NCBI GenBank assembly: GCA_050187415.1
Contig: JBFWXN010000018.1
Location: forward strand, 16,054 to 80,053
DNA length: 64,000 nucleotides
Direction of reading: 5' to 3'
Source of the DNA: Ga0077555 sp050187415
GTDB taxonomy: Bacteria > Pseudomonadota > Alphaproteobacteria > Rhizobiales > Hyphomicrobiaceae
How positions within the stretch are numbered: the stretch's first letter is position 1; every line of letters begins with the position of its first letter. The notes below the pieces were generated by a model, which saw only the letters and a program-made list of their open reading frames with translations, searched no databases and was not told the DNA's origin. A program made the position numbers and the translations under genes. Below are positions 34,772 to 42,289 of this stretch, one piece after another.

Positions 34772-35845
34772 CTATCTGGGCAGCACAACCCAATAATCGA
34801 GGTCGAGAATGACTCCTTCCGTCCCGCTCGCGGGCTCGGACGGCCCTGGAAAAGCCGAGCACGCAATATTCTTTGTCGCGACTGTTCGCAACCGAAGCGC
34901 GCCGACATCCGATCGCCCCGGGATCGCTGTGCGTTCGATGACCTCGGACCACGCATAGACCGTATCCCCGGCAAAAGCCGGCGCCGCATGCCGCCCACCG
35001 TTGATTCCGGCCACATGAAAGGCGTTCGCCAGACCATTGTAGGAAAGCGCCCGCGCCAGGGAGATGATCACCCCGCCATAGACGAGGCGTCGGCCAAAGC
35101 GGCCTTTTCCCTCGGCATGCTGATTGAAGTGCACCTTGGCCGTGTTCTGGTAGAGGCGCGTGGCGAGTTGGTGCTCAGCCTCCTCGATCGTCATGCCGTC
35201 GATATGATCGATACGTTCGCCCTGTTGGTAGTCGCCCCAAAAGAATGGCGAGCCTGCGAGCTCACGATCGTACGTTTTGACGTCGAGTGCCGGCACGGCC
35301 CGGCCGATTTCGGCAATGTCCACCTGCGGCGGCAGCTTAGGCACGACGGCCTGCGGCACGCTCGCCGCCTTGTCGCGCTTGCGCACCATCACCCAGCGCA
35401 CAAACGTAAGGACCGGGTTGCCGTCCTGATTGTGCCCGGTCGATCGCACATAGACGACGCCCGATTCCCTGTTCGAATTCTCGCGCAGGCCGATGATTTC
35501 GGTCGTCGCCGAAAGCGTGTCTCCAGGAAAGACAGGCAGCAGGAAACGCACGTCCGCATAGCCGAGATTGGCGACCGCATTTAGCGATAGATCCGGGACT
35601 GTCTTGCCGAACACGATATGAAAGACCAGCACATCGTCGACCGGTGCCGCCGCGTAGCCGATCGCCTCGGCGAACGCGGACGCCGACTGCACCGCGAACC
35701 GCGCACCGTAGCAGGCTTGGTAAACGGCCACGTCGCCGGCAGTGACGGTTCGGGGCGTCGCATGGCGGATCATCATGCCGACATGGAAGTCCTCGAAAAA
35801 ATTGCCTGATGTCGACTTGGGCGGTGATGGGGGGGCCGAGGACAT
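34772..35845 (-). CDS. mch: Mesaconyl-CoA (2-methylfumaryl-CoA) hydratase
   Basis: A 357-residue double-MaoC-domain protein. It hydrates mesaconyl-C1-CoA to beta-methylmalyl-CoA in the ethylmalonyl-CoA pathway, which replaces isocitrate lyase for growth on C1 and C2 compounds. Diagnostic stretches are NFFEDFHVGMMIRHATPRTV, VFHIVFGKTVPDLSLNAVAN, FPGDTLSATTEIIGLRENSN and GVVYVRSTGHNQ, which follow the Rhodobacter Mch pattern closely. The ATG at 35845 has AGGAGCG 7 nt upstream. No other pathway gene is in the window. It is divergent from the molybdenum hydroxylase operon. Confidence 0.92.
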   Translation of the reverse strand: MSSAPPSPPKSTSGNFFEDFHVGMMIRHATPRTVTAGDVAVYQACYGARFAVQSASAFAEAIGYAAAPVDDVLVFHIVFGKTVPDLSLNAVANLGYADVRFLLPVFPGDTLSATTEIIGLRENSNRESGVVYVRSTGHNQDGNPVLTFVRWVMVRKRDKAASVPQAVVPKLPPQVDIAEIGRAVPALDVKTYDRELAGSPFFWGDYQQGERIDHIDGMTIEEAEHQLATRLYQNTAKVHFNQHAEGKGRFGRRLVYGGVIISLARALSYNGLANAFHVAGINGGRHAAPAFAGDTVYAWSEVIERTAIPGRSDVGALRLRTVATKNIACSAFPGPSEPASGTEGVILDLDYWVVLPR

Positions 35846-36089
35846 TCTGTTCGCTCCTGACGCGCGATCGATTGTGACCCTTGCGGCCTCACGAACCTCG
35901 CGTCAACATGGCTTGGGGTCACGCTCCCTGCCGGGCGCGCAGGGACCTCGATGAGCCGGCTTGAGGCCCCATCCGCCGGAAAGATGGTTTTTCGGACGGG
36001 TTGGCGCAGACCATCAAGCCGTGTAATCGTAGCTTGTAACCGTTCCAAACCATTCCAGTTAGCTAAGCTCACGCAAGAGGCAATTACGC

Positions 36090-36950
36090 ATGCGATATGA
36101 GTCACCGGATACCCTCGAAGCGGCGGCCAAGCTGCTTGCATCGGAAAGCGGCGATGCCCGCGTCCTGGCGGGAGGCACCGACCTCCTCGTTCAGATCCGT
36201 TCCGAGATCTTGAGCCCAGCGCTCGTCGTCGATATCAAGGGCATCGCAGAAACGCGTGCGATCAAGGAAGAAAACGGCGGCTATCGCGTCGGGGCAGCCG
36301 TGAGCGGCGCGGAGCTGAAAGAGCACGCCACTCTCAAGAAGACCTGGCCCGGTGTCATCGAAGCCGCCAACCTGATCGGCTCCACGCAGGTCCAGGGGCG
36401 GGCCTCGCTCGGCGGCAACCTGTGCAACGGATCTCCGGCCGCAGATAGCGTGCCCGCCATGATCGCAGCCGGCGCCGTCGCGTCCGTCGTGGGGCCGAAT
36501 GGCCGCCGCGAGTTGAAGGTCGAGGACATCATGCTCGCTCCTCGCAAACTGGCGCTGCAAAAGGGCGAGATCATCGCGTCCTTCGTCCTGCCCAAGCGTC
36601 CGGCGATGTCGGGCGACGCCTACCTCCGCTTCATCCCGCGCACCGAGATGGACATTGCCGTCGTCGGTTGTGGCGTGAGCCTTTCGCTCGATGCCTCCGG
36701 CACGTGTACGGCAGCACGGGTGGGCTTGGGCGCCGTCGCGGCTCGGCCACTGCTGGTCGAGGACGCCGGCAAGGCTCTTGTCGGAACCAAGGTCGACGAC
36801 GCTGCTCTGGAGAAGATGGCGGCAGCCTGCCGCGCGGCTTGCAAGCCGATCGACGACAAGCGTGGAACGATCGAATTCCGCACCGATGTGGCGGGTGTGC
36901 TCGCCAAACGGACAGCACTGATCGCGCTCGAGCGCGCGAGAAAGGCCTGA
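36090..36950 (+). CDS. Molybdenum hydroxylase FAD-binding (medium) subunit
   Basis: A 286-residue CoxM/XdhB-like subunit that passes electrons from the Fe-S clusters to FAD. It has the FAD-loop motifs VLAGGTDLLVQIRSEI and ASLGGNLCNGSPAADSVPAM, and the C-terminal CO-dehydrogenase flavoprotein domain. It opens a three-gene operon: the small subunit begins 3 nt after its stop and the large subunit 3 nt after that. Confidence 0.93.
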   Translation: MRYESPDTLEAAAKLLASESGDARVLAGGTDLLVQIRSEILSPALVVDIKGIAETRAIKEENGGYRVGAAVSGAELKEHATLKKTWPGVIEAANLIGSTQVQGRASLGGNLCNGSPAADSVPAMIAAGAVASVVGPNGRRELKVEDIMLAPRKLALQKGEIIASFVLPKRPAMSGDAYLRFIPRTEMDIAVVGCGVSLSLDASGTCTAARVGLGAVAARPLLVEDAGKALVGTKVDDAALEKMAAACRAACKPIDDKRGTIEFRTDVAGVLAKRTALIALERARKA

Positions 36951-36952
36951 CA

Positions 36953-37426
36953 ATGAAACATCACGTCACGACGATCGTTAACGGCGACGAGGTCGAGTAC
37001 CTCTGCGAGACCGATCAGACCTTGCTCGACTGCCTTCGCGACGAGCTTGAGCTGACGGGCACCAAGGAAGGCTGCGGTTCCGGTGATTGCGGTGCCTGCA
37101 GCGTTCTCATGGACGGCCGCCTTGTCTGTTCGTGCCTGGTTCTTGGCGTCGAAGCGGCCGGCAAGAAGATCTCGACCATCGAGGGCATGGCGACCGGCGA
37201 CAAACTCCACCCGCTGCAGCGGAAGTTTCTCGAGCACGCGGCACTCCAGTGCGGCATCTGCACGCCGGGCGTGCTTGTCGCGGCCAAGTCTCTGCTGGAA
37301 AAGCATCCCGATCCGACCGAGACGGAAGTGCGTTACTGGCTCGCCGGCAACCTCTGCCGATGCACCGGTTACGACAAGATCATTCGAGCCGTAATGGACG
37401 CTGCCGCCGAGATGCGAGGAGCCTGA
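36953..37426 (+). CDS. Molybdenum hydroxylase [2Fe-2S] (small) subunit
   Basis: A 157-residue two-cluster subunit. The plant-type ferredoxin cluster ligands are in GCGSGDCGACSVLMDGRLVC, and the second cluster ligands are in LQCGICTPG and NLCRCTGYDKI. It relays electrons from the molybdenum centre to the FAD subunit. Its spacing to both neighbours is 2-3 nt, so stoichiometric co-translation is expected. Confidence 0.95.
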   Translation: MKHHVTTIVNGDEVEYLCETDQTLLDCLRDELELTGTKEGCGSGDCGACSVLMDGRLVCSCLVLGVEAAGKKISTIEGMATGDKLHPLQRKFLEHAALQCGICTPGVLVAAKSLLEKHPDPTETEVRYWLAGNLCRCTGYDKIIRAVMDAAAEMRGA

Positions 37427-37429
37427 GCC

Positions 37430-39709
37430 ATGCAGGAACGAGTCAAGATTCCAAAGTTCGATGTCGTCGGTACGCGGCCCGTTCGCCCCGACGGTGCAGA
37501 CAAGGTGACCGGCCGCGCCAAATACGGTGCAGATCACAATGTCGCCGGCCAGTTGGTCGGCAAGGTGCTTCGGTCGCCCCATCCGCATGCCCGCATCAAG
37601 TCGATCGACACGTCCGCCGCCACCGCCCTTCCGGGCGTCAAGGCGGTGATCACCCGAGACGACATCAAGGACCAGGCATCTGAGTTTGTTCCTGCCGGCG
37701 AGATGCTCATCAACTACCGCGATGTCGTCCGCAGCGTCATGGCCCGGGAGAAGGCCCTTTTCGAGGGCCATCCCGTGGCTGCGGTCGCCGCCACGAGTGA
37801 GAGCATCGCTCGCGCGGCATTGAAGCTGATCAAGGTCGACTACGAGATCCTACCCCACGTCATCGACGTGGTCGAAGCCATGAAGCCCGACGCTCCCATC
37901 GTCGAAGACGGCATGATTACCGTGGGCATGACGCCGCCGCCGACCAAGGCCTCGAACGTTGCCAAGCGGGTCGAATTTACGCTGGGCGATGTCGAGCAGG
38001 GCTTCAAGGACGCCGATCTCATCGTCGAGCGCGAATTCAACACCCAGCCTGTTCATCAGGGCTACATCGAGCCGCACGCCTGCATCGCCACTGTGTCCGA
38101 GGACGGCATGGCCGAGCTCTGGACCACGACGCAGGGCCATTGGATCGTTCGCGCCCACTGCTCCCGCCTGCTCGGCTGGGACATGACCAAGCTGCGCGTG
38201 ACCTCGTCCGAAATCGGCGGCGGCTTCGGCGGTAAGACGGTCGTCTACCTCGAGCCCCTGGCACTTGCGCTCTCGGCCAAGACGCGTCGTCCGGTCAAAA
38301 TGGTGATGAGCCGCGAGGAGGTGTTCAAGGCCTCTGGGCCTACGTCGGGCGCCAACATCTGGGTCAAGATGGGCGTAAAGAAGGACGGCACCATCACCGC
38401 CGGCGAAGCTCTGCTCAAGTACCAGGCCGGCTGCTTCCAGGGCTCGCCCGTGCAGCCCGGGTGCATGTGCGCGTTTGCCCCCTACGACCTCGCGAACGTC
38501 AAGGTCATCGGCTATGACGTACTCTCGAACCGGCCCAAAGTTGCGGCCTATCGTGCTCCGGGCGGGCCGATCTCCGAGTACGCCGTCGAAAGCGTCGTCG
38601 ACGAGATTGCCGAAAAGCTCGGCATGTGCCCGATCGAGCTGCGTCTTAAGAACGCCGCCAAGGAAGGCACGAAAGCGGCTTATGGCCCCAAGTTCGGCCC
38701 GGTCGGTTTGGTGGAATGCCTCGAGGCTGCAAAGACGAGCCCGCACTGGAAGGCGCCACTCGGCAAGAACCAGGGCCGCGGCATTGCCGCCGGCTTCTGG
38801 TTCAATATCGGTGGCGAGACGACCGTCAATCTGCAGCTTAACGAGGACGGCACCCTCACTCTGATGGCCGGCACGCCGGACATTGGCGGATTGCGCGCCT
38901 CTCTCGCCATGATGGCGGCCGAAGAGCTGAAGATCCCCTACGAGAAGGTGCGCCCGATTATCGCCGACACGGCCTCTCTGGGCTACAACTTCGTCACCGG
39001 CGGCAGCCGCTCGACCTTCTCATCGGGCTTGGCCACGGTCGAGGCGGCGCGCTCGATCATCAAGCAGGCCTGCGGCCGCGCGGCGAAACTCTGGGAGATC
39101 GCGGAGGACGCCGTCACTTGGGAGGACGGCGAGATTCGGCCGGCCGGAGACAATGCCGGAAAGTTCAAGCCGATGAAATTGGCTGACATCGCCAAGGTTG
39201 CCGGCAAGACGGGCGGATCGATCGTCGGGGTGGGGGCCATCTCGGCTCAGGGTGCGGCGCCGAGCTTTGGGGTCCACATCGCCGATACCGAGGTCGATCC
39301 GGATACCGGAAAGCTGACGGTCACACGCTACACTGTGATCCAGGACGCCGGCATCGCCATCCATCCGAGTTACGTCGAGGGCCAGTTCCAGGGCGGCGCC
39401 GTCCAGGGCATCGGCTGGGCCCTCAACGAGGAATATATCTACGGGCCGGACGGCAAGCTGCAGAACGCGGGCTTCCTCGACTACCGGATTCCGGTGGCGT
39501 CGGACCTTCCGATGATCGAAACCATCATCGTTGAGGTTCCCAACCCGCGCCATCCCTACGGTGTTCGCGGCATCGGTGAAACGGCGATCGTTCCTCCGAT
39601 GGCGGCCATCAACGCCGCGGCCTACGGCGCGACCGGCATTCGTATGTTCGACTTGCCGCTTTCGCCACCTCGTGTGCTCAAGGCGATGAAAGAAACGAAG
39701 AGGGCCTGA
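37430..39709 (+). CDS. Molybdenum hydroxylase molybdopterin-binding (large) subunit, xanthine dehydrogenase family
   Basis: A 759-residue catalytic subunit. Molybdopterin-binding stretches are EIGGGFGGKTVVYLEPLALA and IGETAIVPPMAAINAAAYGA; the latter holds the conserved active-site Glu. The active-site loop reads AAYRAPGGP. This is neither the AYRCSFR loop of aerobic form I CO dehydrogenase nor the AYRGAGR loop of form II, so despite CoxMSL-like order it should not be called CO dehydrogenase. Likely substrates are a heterocycle, aldehyde or aromatic acyl-CoA. No maturation gene (coxD or xdhC type) is present, but a MoaD-like gene follows. Confidence 0.9.
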   Translation: MQERVKIPKFDVVGTRPVRPDGADKVTGRAKYGADHNVAGQLVGKVLRSPHPHARIKSIDTSAATALPGVKAVITRDDIKDQASEFVPAGEMLINYRDVVRSVMAREKALFEGHPVAAVAATSESIARAALKLIKVDYEILPHVIDVVEAMKPDAPIVEDGMITVGMTPPPTKASNVAKRVEFTLGDVEQGFKDADLIVEREFNTQPVHQGYIEPHACIATVSEDGMAELWTTTQGHWIVRAHCSRLLGWDMTKLRVTSSEIGGGFGGKTVVYLEPLALALSAKTRRPVKMVMSREEVFKASGPTSGANIWVKMGVKKDGTITAGEALLKYQAGCFQGSPVQPGCMCAFAPYDLANVKVIGYDVLSNRPKVAAYRAPGGPISEYAVESVVDEIAEKLGMCPIELRLKNAAKEGTKAAYGPKFGPVGLVECLEAAKTSPHWKAPLGKNQGRGIAAGFWFNIGGETTVNLQLNEDGTLTLMAGTPDIGGLRASLAMMAAEELKIPYEKVRPIIADTASLGYNFVTGGSRSTFSSGLATVEAARSIIKQACGRAAKLWEIAEDAVTWEDGEIRPAGDNAGKFKPMKLADIAKVAGKTGGSIVGVGAISAQGAAPSFGVHIADTEVDPDTGKLTVTRYTVIQDAGIAIHPSYVEGQFQGGAVQGIGWALNEEYIYGPDGKLQNAGFLDYRIPVASDLPMIETIIVEVPNPRHPYGVRGIGETAIVPPMAAINAAAYGATGIRMFDLPLSPPRVLKAMKETKRA

Positions 39710-39733
39710 CCGGCTTTCTCACACGCCTGACAA

Positions 39734-39771
39734 TGTCAGAGGCTCGCACCGGTCGGGGCGGGCCTCTGACA
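39734..39771 (+). terminator. Long hairpin after the molybdenum hydroxylase operon
   Basis: A 10-bp perfect stem TGTCAGAGGC / GCCTCTGACA (39734-39743 and 39762-39771), extended inward by four more pairs including one G-U, with a 10-nt loop. It is followed by ACGTTCTGCATGTT, with no continuous T-run. It probably terminates or attenuates transcription between the large subunit gene and the MoaD-like gene. Confidence 0.6.
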
Positions 39772-39900
39772 CGTTCTGCATGTTCCCGGAAGCTTGACCG
39801 GCAATCCTCACCGGCCGATTGTCGCGAGCATGACACTGCTCTCGTCGGATGCCGCCGCGCGTTACGAACGCCTGCTGGACACAAAGGAGGCCCGACTGCA

Positions 39901-40146
39901 ATGGCCCATGTCACGTTGATGGGAAACTTGCGCCAATACACGGGCGGAGTAACCAATCTTGAAGTCGACGCCCTCAACATCCGCCAACTCTTCAGGAAGC
40001 TTGGCGACCAGTTCCCTGAGCTTGCGCCACATCTCGAAGAAGGCTTGGCCGTCGCCATCGATGGCCAGATCTACCAGGAGACGCTGATCGAGCCGATCGG
40101 CGAAGCAAGCGAGGTGCACATTCTACCCCAGATCGCCGGCGGCTGA
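39901..40146 (+). CDS. MoaD/ThiS-like sulfur carrier protein
   Basis: An 81-residue beta-grasp protein ending in Gly-Gly (LPQIAGG), the tail that is adenylated and thiocarboxylated in MoaD and ThiS. The body matches the MoaD fold (VTLMGNLRQYTGG at the N terminus, VAIDGQIYQETLIEPIGE before the tail). The ATG at 39901 has AAAGGAGG about 10 nt upstream. Its position after a molybdenum hydroxylase suggests a dedicated role in molybdopterin sulfur transfer. A housekeeping moaD paralogue cannot be excluded. Confidence 0.82.
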   Translation: MAHVTLMGNLRQYTGGVTNLEVDALNIRQLFRKLGDQFPELAPHLEEGLAVAIDGQIYQETLIEPIGEASEVHILPQIAGG

Positions 40147-40380
40147 GACGATGCCTCGAGCGTTGGCCGTTCTCAGCCCCGTTTGATCTTGCGTGGCCGT
40201 CGACCTTGCCCGATACTTTGCATGTCCACGCTGACGGATATTGGGTGACAAGGCGCGCTTTTTCGGTGCGCGGGACCGAACCAAAATCGGCTTATTTGGT
40301 TGAACGATTCGCCATGACGATGATTGGCGAGCAGGTCCGTCCGGTTGTGGCAAACCTCCGCCATTTATTGGAGACCACGC

Positions 40381-40596
40381 ATGCGGCAGACCGGAATTGT
40401 AAAGTTTTTCAATCCGACGAAGGGGTTCGGCTTCATCACGCCGGAGACGGGCGGCAAGGATGTGTTTGTTCACGTCACAGCCGTCGAACGGTCTGGCCTC
40501 ACCGGCCTTGACGAGGGCATGCGAGTATCGTTCGAGACCGAGCCGGACAAGCATGGCAAAGGGCCAAAGGCCGTGAACCTGCAAGAGGAAGGCTGA
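40381..40596 (+). CDS. Cold-shock family protein (CspA-like)
   Basis: A 71-residue single cold-shock domain that binds single-stranded RNA/DNA. RNP1 is KGFGFI and RNP2 is DVFVHVTA. It begins MRQTGIVKFFNPTKGFGFIT, with GGAGACC upstream of the ATG at 40381. The 234-nt gap after the MoaD-like gene is AT-richer than its surroundings and may contain the long untranslated leader usual for csp genes; no promoter was assigned. Confidence 0.93.
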   Translation: MRQTGIVKFFNPTKGFGFITPETGGKDVFVHVTAVERSGLTGLDEGMRVSFETEPDKHGKGPKAVNLQEEG

Positions 40597-40619
40597 CTCG
40601 CGGCCACAGGCCGCCCGAG
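40597..40619. terminator. Hairpin between the convergent csp and membrane-protein genes
   Basis: CTCG-CGGCC, loop ACA, GGCCG-CC-CGAG: a nine-pair stem with a 2-nt bulge starting 1 nt after the csp stop. No T-run follows on either strand, so termination here is a guess. Confidence 0.35.
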
Positions 40620-40658
40620 CCGGCGGCGGGCCGCGTCGAACGACGGCCGGCCCCTCAT

Positions 40659-40943
40659 CTACCGCTGCAAATGCCGGCTAAGCCGGGAGATCAGCCAGCC
40701 GGCTACGACTCCTCCCAAACCTGCCCCACCGGCTAACGCAAGCGTGGCCCCCAGGTCAGGCGTTCCGCTTTGCAATGGAATGAGAACCTGTGACATGCTG
40801 CGCTCGACGATTTGGCCGCCGAGTAAACCACCGACGGCACCCGCAATCAGCACGCCGACGGTATCGCCTCGCTGGTTGCGCGTGACGACGGCCCCGCCGG
40901 AAGTGCCGCAGATCAGTTGAACGCCAAGCCCAAAGATATCCAC
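40659..40943 (-). CDS. Small glycine-rich membrane protein
   Basis: 94 residues with two Gly/Ala-rich hydrophobic helices (VGVLIAGAVGGLLGGQIV and LALAGGAGLGGVVAGWLI) around a polar linker, and an Arg/His-rich C terminus. The pattern recalls GlsB/YeaQ-type small membrane proteins but the match is too weak for a family call. The ATG at 40943 is preceded by GGGG about 11 nt upstream. Confidence 0.5.
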   Translation of the reverse strand: MDIFGLGVQLICGTSGGAVVTRNQRGDTVGVLIAGAVGGLLGGQIVERSMSQVLIPLQSGTPDLGATLALAGGAGLGGVVAGWLISRLSRHLQR

Positions 40944-41288
40944 ACACTATCCCCATGACCGGCCTTGAACTTGGGTGGCTCGACGACGATCCGATGTCTT
41001 GCAAGCCGCTTGTCATCTGTCGTGGCATCCCGAGAACGCATCCGCAAGCGAAAGGCTGCTTTTCTTTGCGTCAACATTCGGTCGGCGTGCCATCTTGACT
41101 GTCCACGCACTCGACGGTCTCTGGGCCACGGTTCGGCAGAAGCGCCACGCTACCCCGCGATCTTGCTGCTCTCCCGTGTTTGCCCTGGCGAGGCGTCATT
41201 TCGGCAGCTATAGGAGCAAGGCTGAGCGCACGGAAATTCTAGGGGTCGTGCTGCAAGTTGGGAAGCTAGGCGGGGGATTTGCGCCATC
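40944..41288. other. Intergenic region, divergent control region
   Basis: 345 nt between the small membrane protein gene (minus) and the secreted-protein gene (plus). It should carry both promoters. A TTGACT at about 41094-41099 could be a plus-strand -35 but no matching -10 was found. No RNA gene or repeat was recognised. Confidence 0.4.
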
Positions 41289-41597
41289 ATGTCTCGGTCG
41301 AACGCATCACGAGTCGCGCGATTGCTCGGTGCGGCAATCATCGTTGTCTGCAGCGCGACGGTAGCCAGTGCCAAGTGCACCAAGCTCGGCTTCTCGGTCA
41401 ACGACTATGGCAAGGATGGTCCGACCAAGGACGCGAAGGACTTGCTCGACAAGTACATCCAGAAGTGGACGTCCGAGCGCGGTATCGCGAAATACACCAC
41501 CGGCAAAAAAGACGTCACGTGCGAGCTGTTTCTCGACTTCGGCTTTTTCGACGAGCACACTTGCAAGGCAACGGCTACGGTCTGCTGGCAGGAGTGA
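41289..41597 (+). CDS. Small secreted cysteine-containing protein
   Basis: 102 residues. A signal peptide (LLGAAIIVVCSATVASA, cleavage after Ala) is followed by a mature domain of about 74 residues with four Cys (SAKCTKLGFSVNDYGKDG near the start; VTCELFL, HTCKATATVCW near the end), which could form two disulfides. The sequence resembles short periplasmic proteins of Rhizobiales with no assigned role. It converges on the hydrolase gene with a gap of about 10 nt. Confidence 0.6.
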   Translation: MSRSNASRVARLLGAAIIVVCSATVASAKCTKLGFSVNDYGKDGPTKDAKDLLDKYIQKWTSERGIAKYTTGKKDVTCELFLDFGFFDEHTCKATATVCWQE

Positions 41598-41611
41598 GCT
41601 AGGCAGCTCAC
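41594..41611. terminator. Stop-spanning hairpin between convergent genes
   Basis: GTGAGC-TAGGCA-GCTCAC (6-bp perfect stem) covers the secreted-protein stop and the last codon of the hydrolase. A second copy of GTGAGC at 41620-41625 allows the alternative stem AGCTCAC-8-GTGAGCT. Such mutually exclusive stems at a convergent junction may act as a bidirectional terminator; no T-run follows. Confidence 0.35.
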
Positions 41612-42252
41612 GGTGAAATGTGAGCTAAAAACGCGACGATCGCGTCGGCCGCGGCGATAAGATTGCCCTTGCGCGTGAACCCCGACGCGCCGCGTGGCCC
41701 CAGGTCATGATCGCCATCGTCGATCCACGCGATATCGATGCCGCGCGCCAGTTCGTAGCCGCCAACCTCGCTTCGGCTACCGAAAGGATCGCGTTCGCCC
41801 TGGACCATCAAGGCCGGGCACGTTAGTGTCAGAAGATGTGCCGTCCGCGTTTTCTCCGGCATGCCCGGCGGATGAAACGGATAGCCGAGACAGACCAGCG
41901 CATCGGCCTTTCCCTCTCCGTGCAACTCGTCGGCGACCATGCTGGCGATACGGCCGCCCATCGACTTGCCACCGATGGCAAGTCGCCCGCGCCAATTGCC
42001 TGAGAATACCGCCTCGACGGCCGCCCGATACTCTGGGATCAGCGTTTCGGCCTTTGGCGCCGGCCGGCGCTTGCCCCCGGTCCGCCGGGCGGCCATGTAT
42101 CCGAACTCGAAACGCGCGACGCGTAGTCCCCGCTCGACGAGCAGTTCGGTTGTGCGAGCGAGGAATGGACTTTCCATTCCAGCGCCGGCCCCGTGGGCCA
42201 GCAGAATGGTCCAGTCGGCGTCAGTGGGCCCGACCAGCAGGAGTTCTGGCAT
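41608..42252 (-). CDS. Alpha/beta hydrolase, TEX30/KANL3-like (dienelactone-hydrolase fold)
   Basis: A 214-residue alpha/beta hydrolase. The nucleophile elbow is GKSMGG, the oxyanion region is LLAHGAGAGMESPFLA, and the charge-relay Asp and His are likely in VQGERDPFGSR and IDDGDHDLGPR. The substrate is unknown. The ATG at 42252 has AAGGGAA upstream. It begins 37 nt after the stop of the giant carboxylase gene on the same strand and is probably its co-transcribed partner. Confidence 0.83.
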   Translation of the reverse strand: MPELLLVGPTDADWTILLAHGAGAGMESPFLARTTELLVERGLRVARFEFGYMAARRTGGKRRPAPKAETLIPEYRAAVEAVFSGNWRGRLAIGGKSMGGRIASMVADELHGEGKADALVCLGYPFHPPGMPEKTRTAHLLTLTCPALMVQGERDPFGSRSEVGGYELARGIDIAWIDDGDHDLGPRGASGFTRKGNLIAAADAIVAFLAHISP

Positions 42253-42289
42253 TGACGTTCCCTTCTTGAGCGCCGTGCGCGCCGTCCCA

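Noticed and set aside
36090..39709. Aerobic carbon monoxide dehydrogenase (coxMSL)
   Set aside because: The subunit order fits, but the catalytic loop AYRAPGGP matches neither form I nor form II CODH, so only the general molybdenum hydroxylase label is supported.
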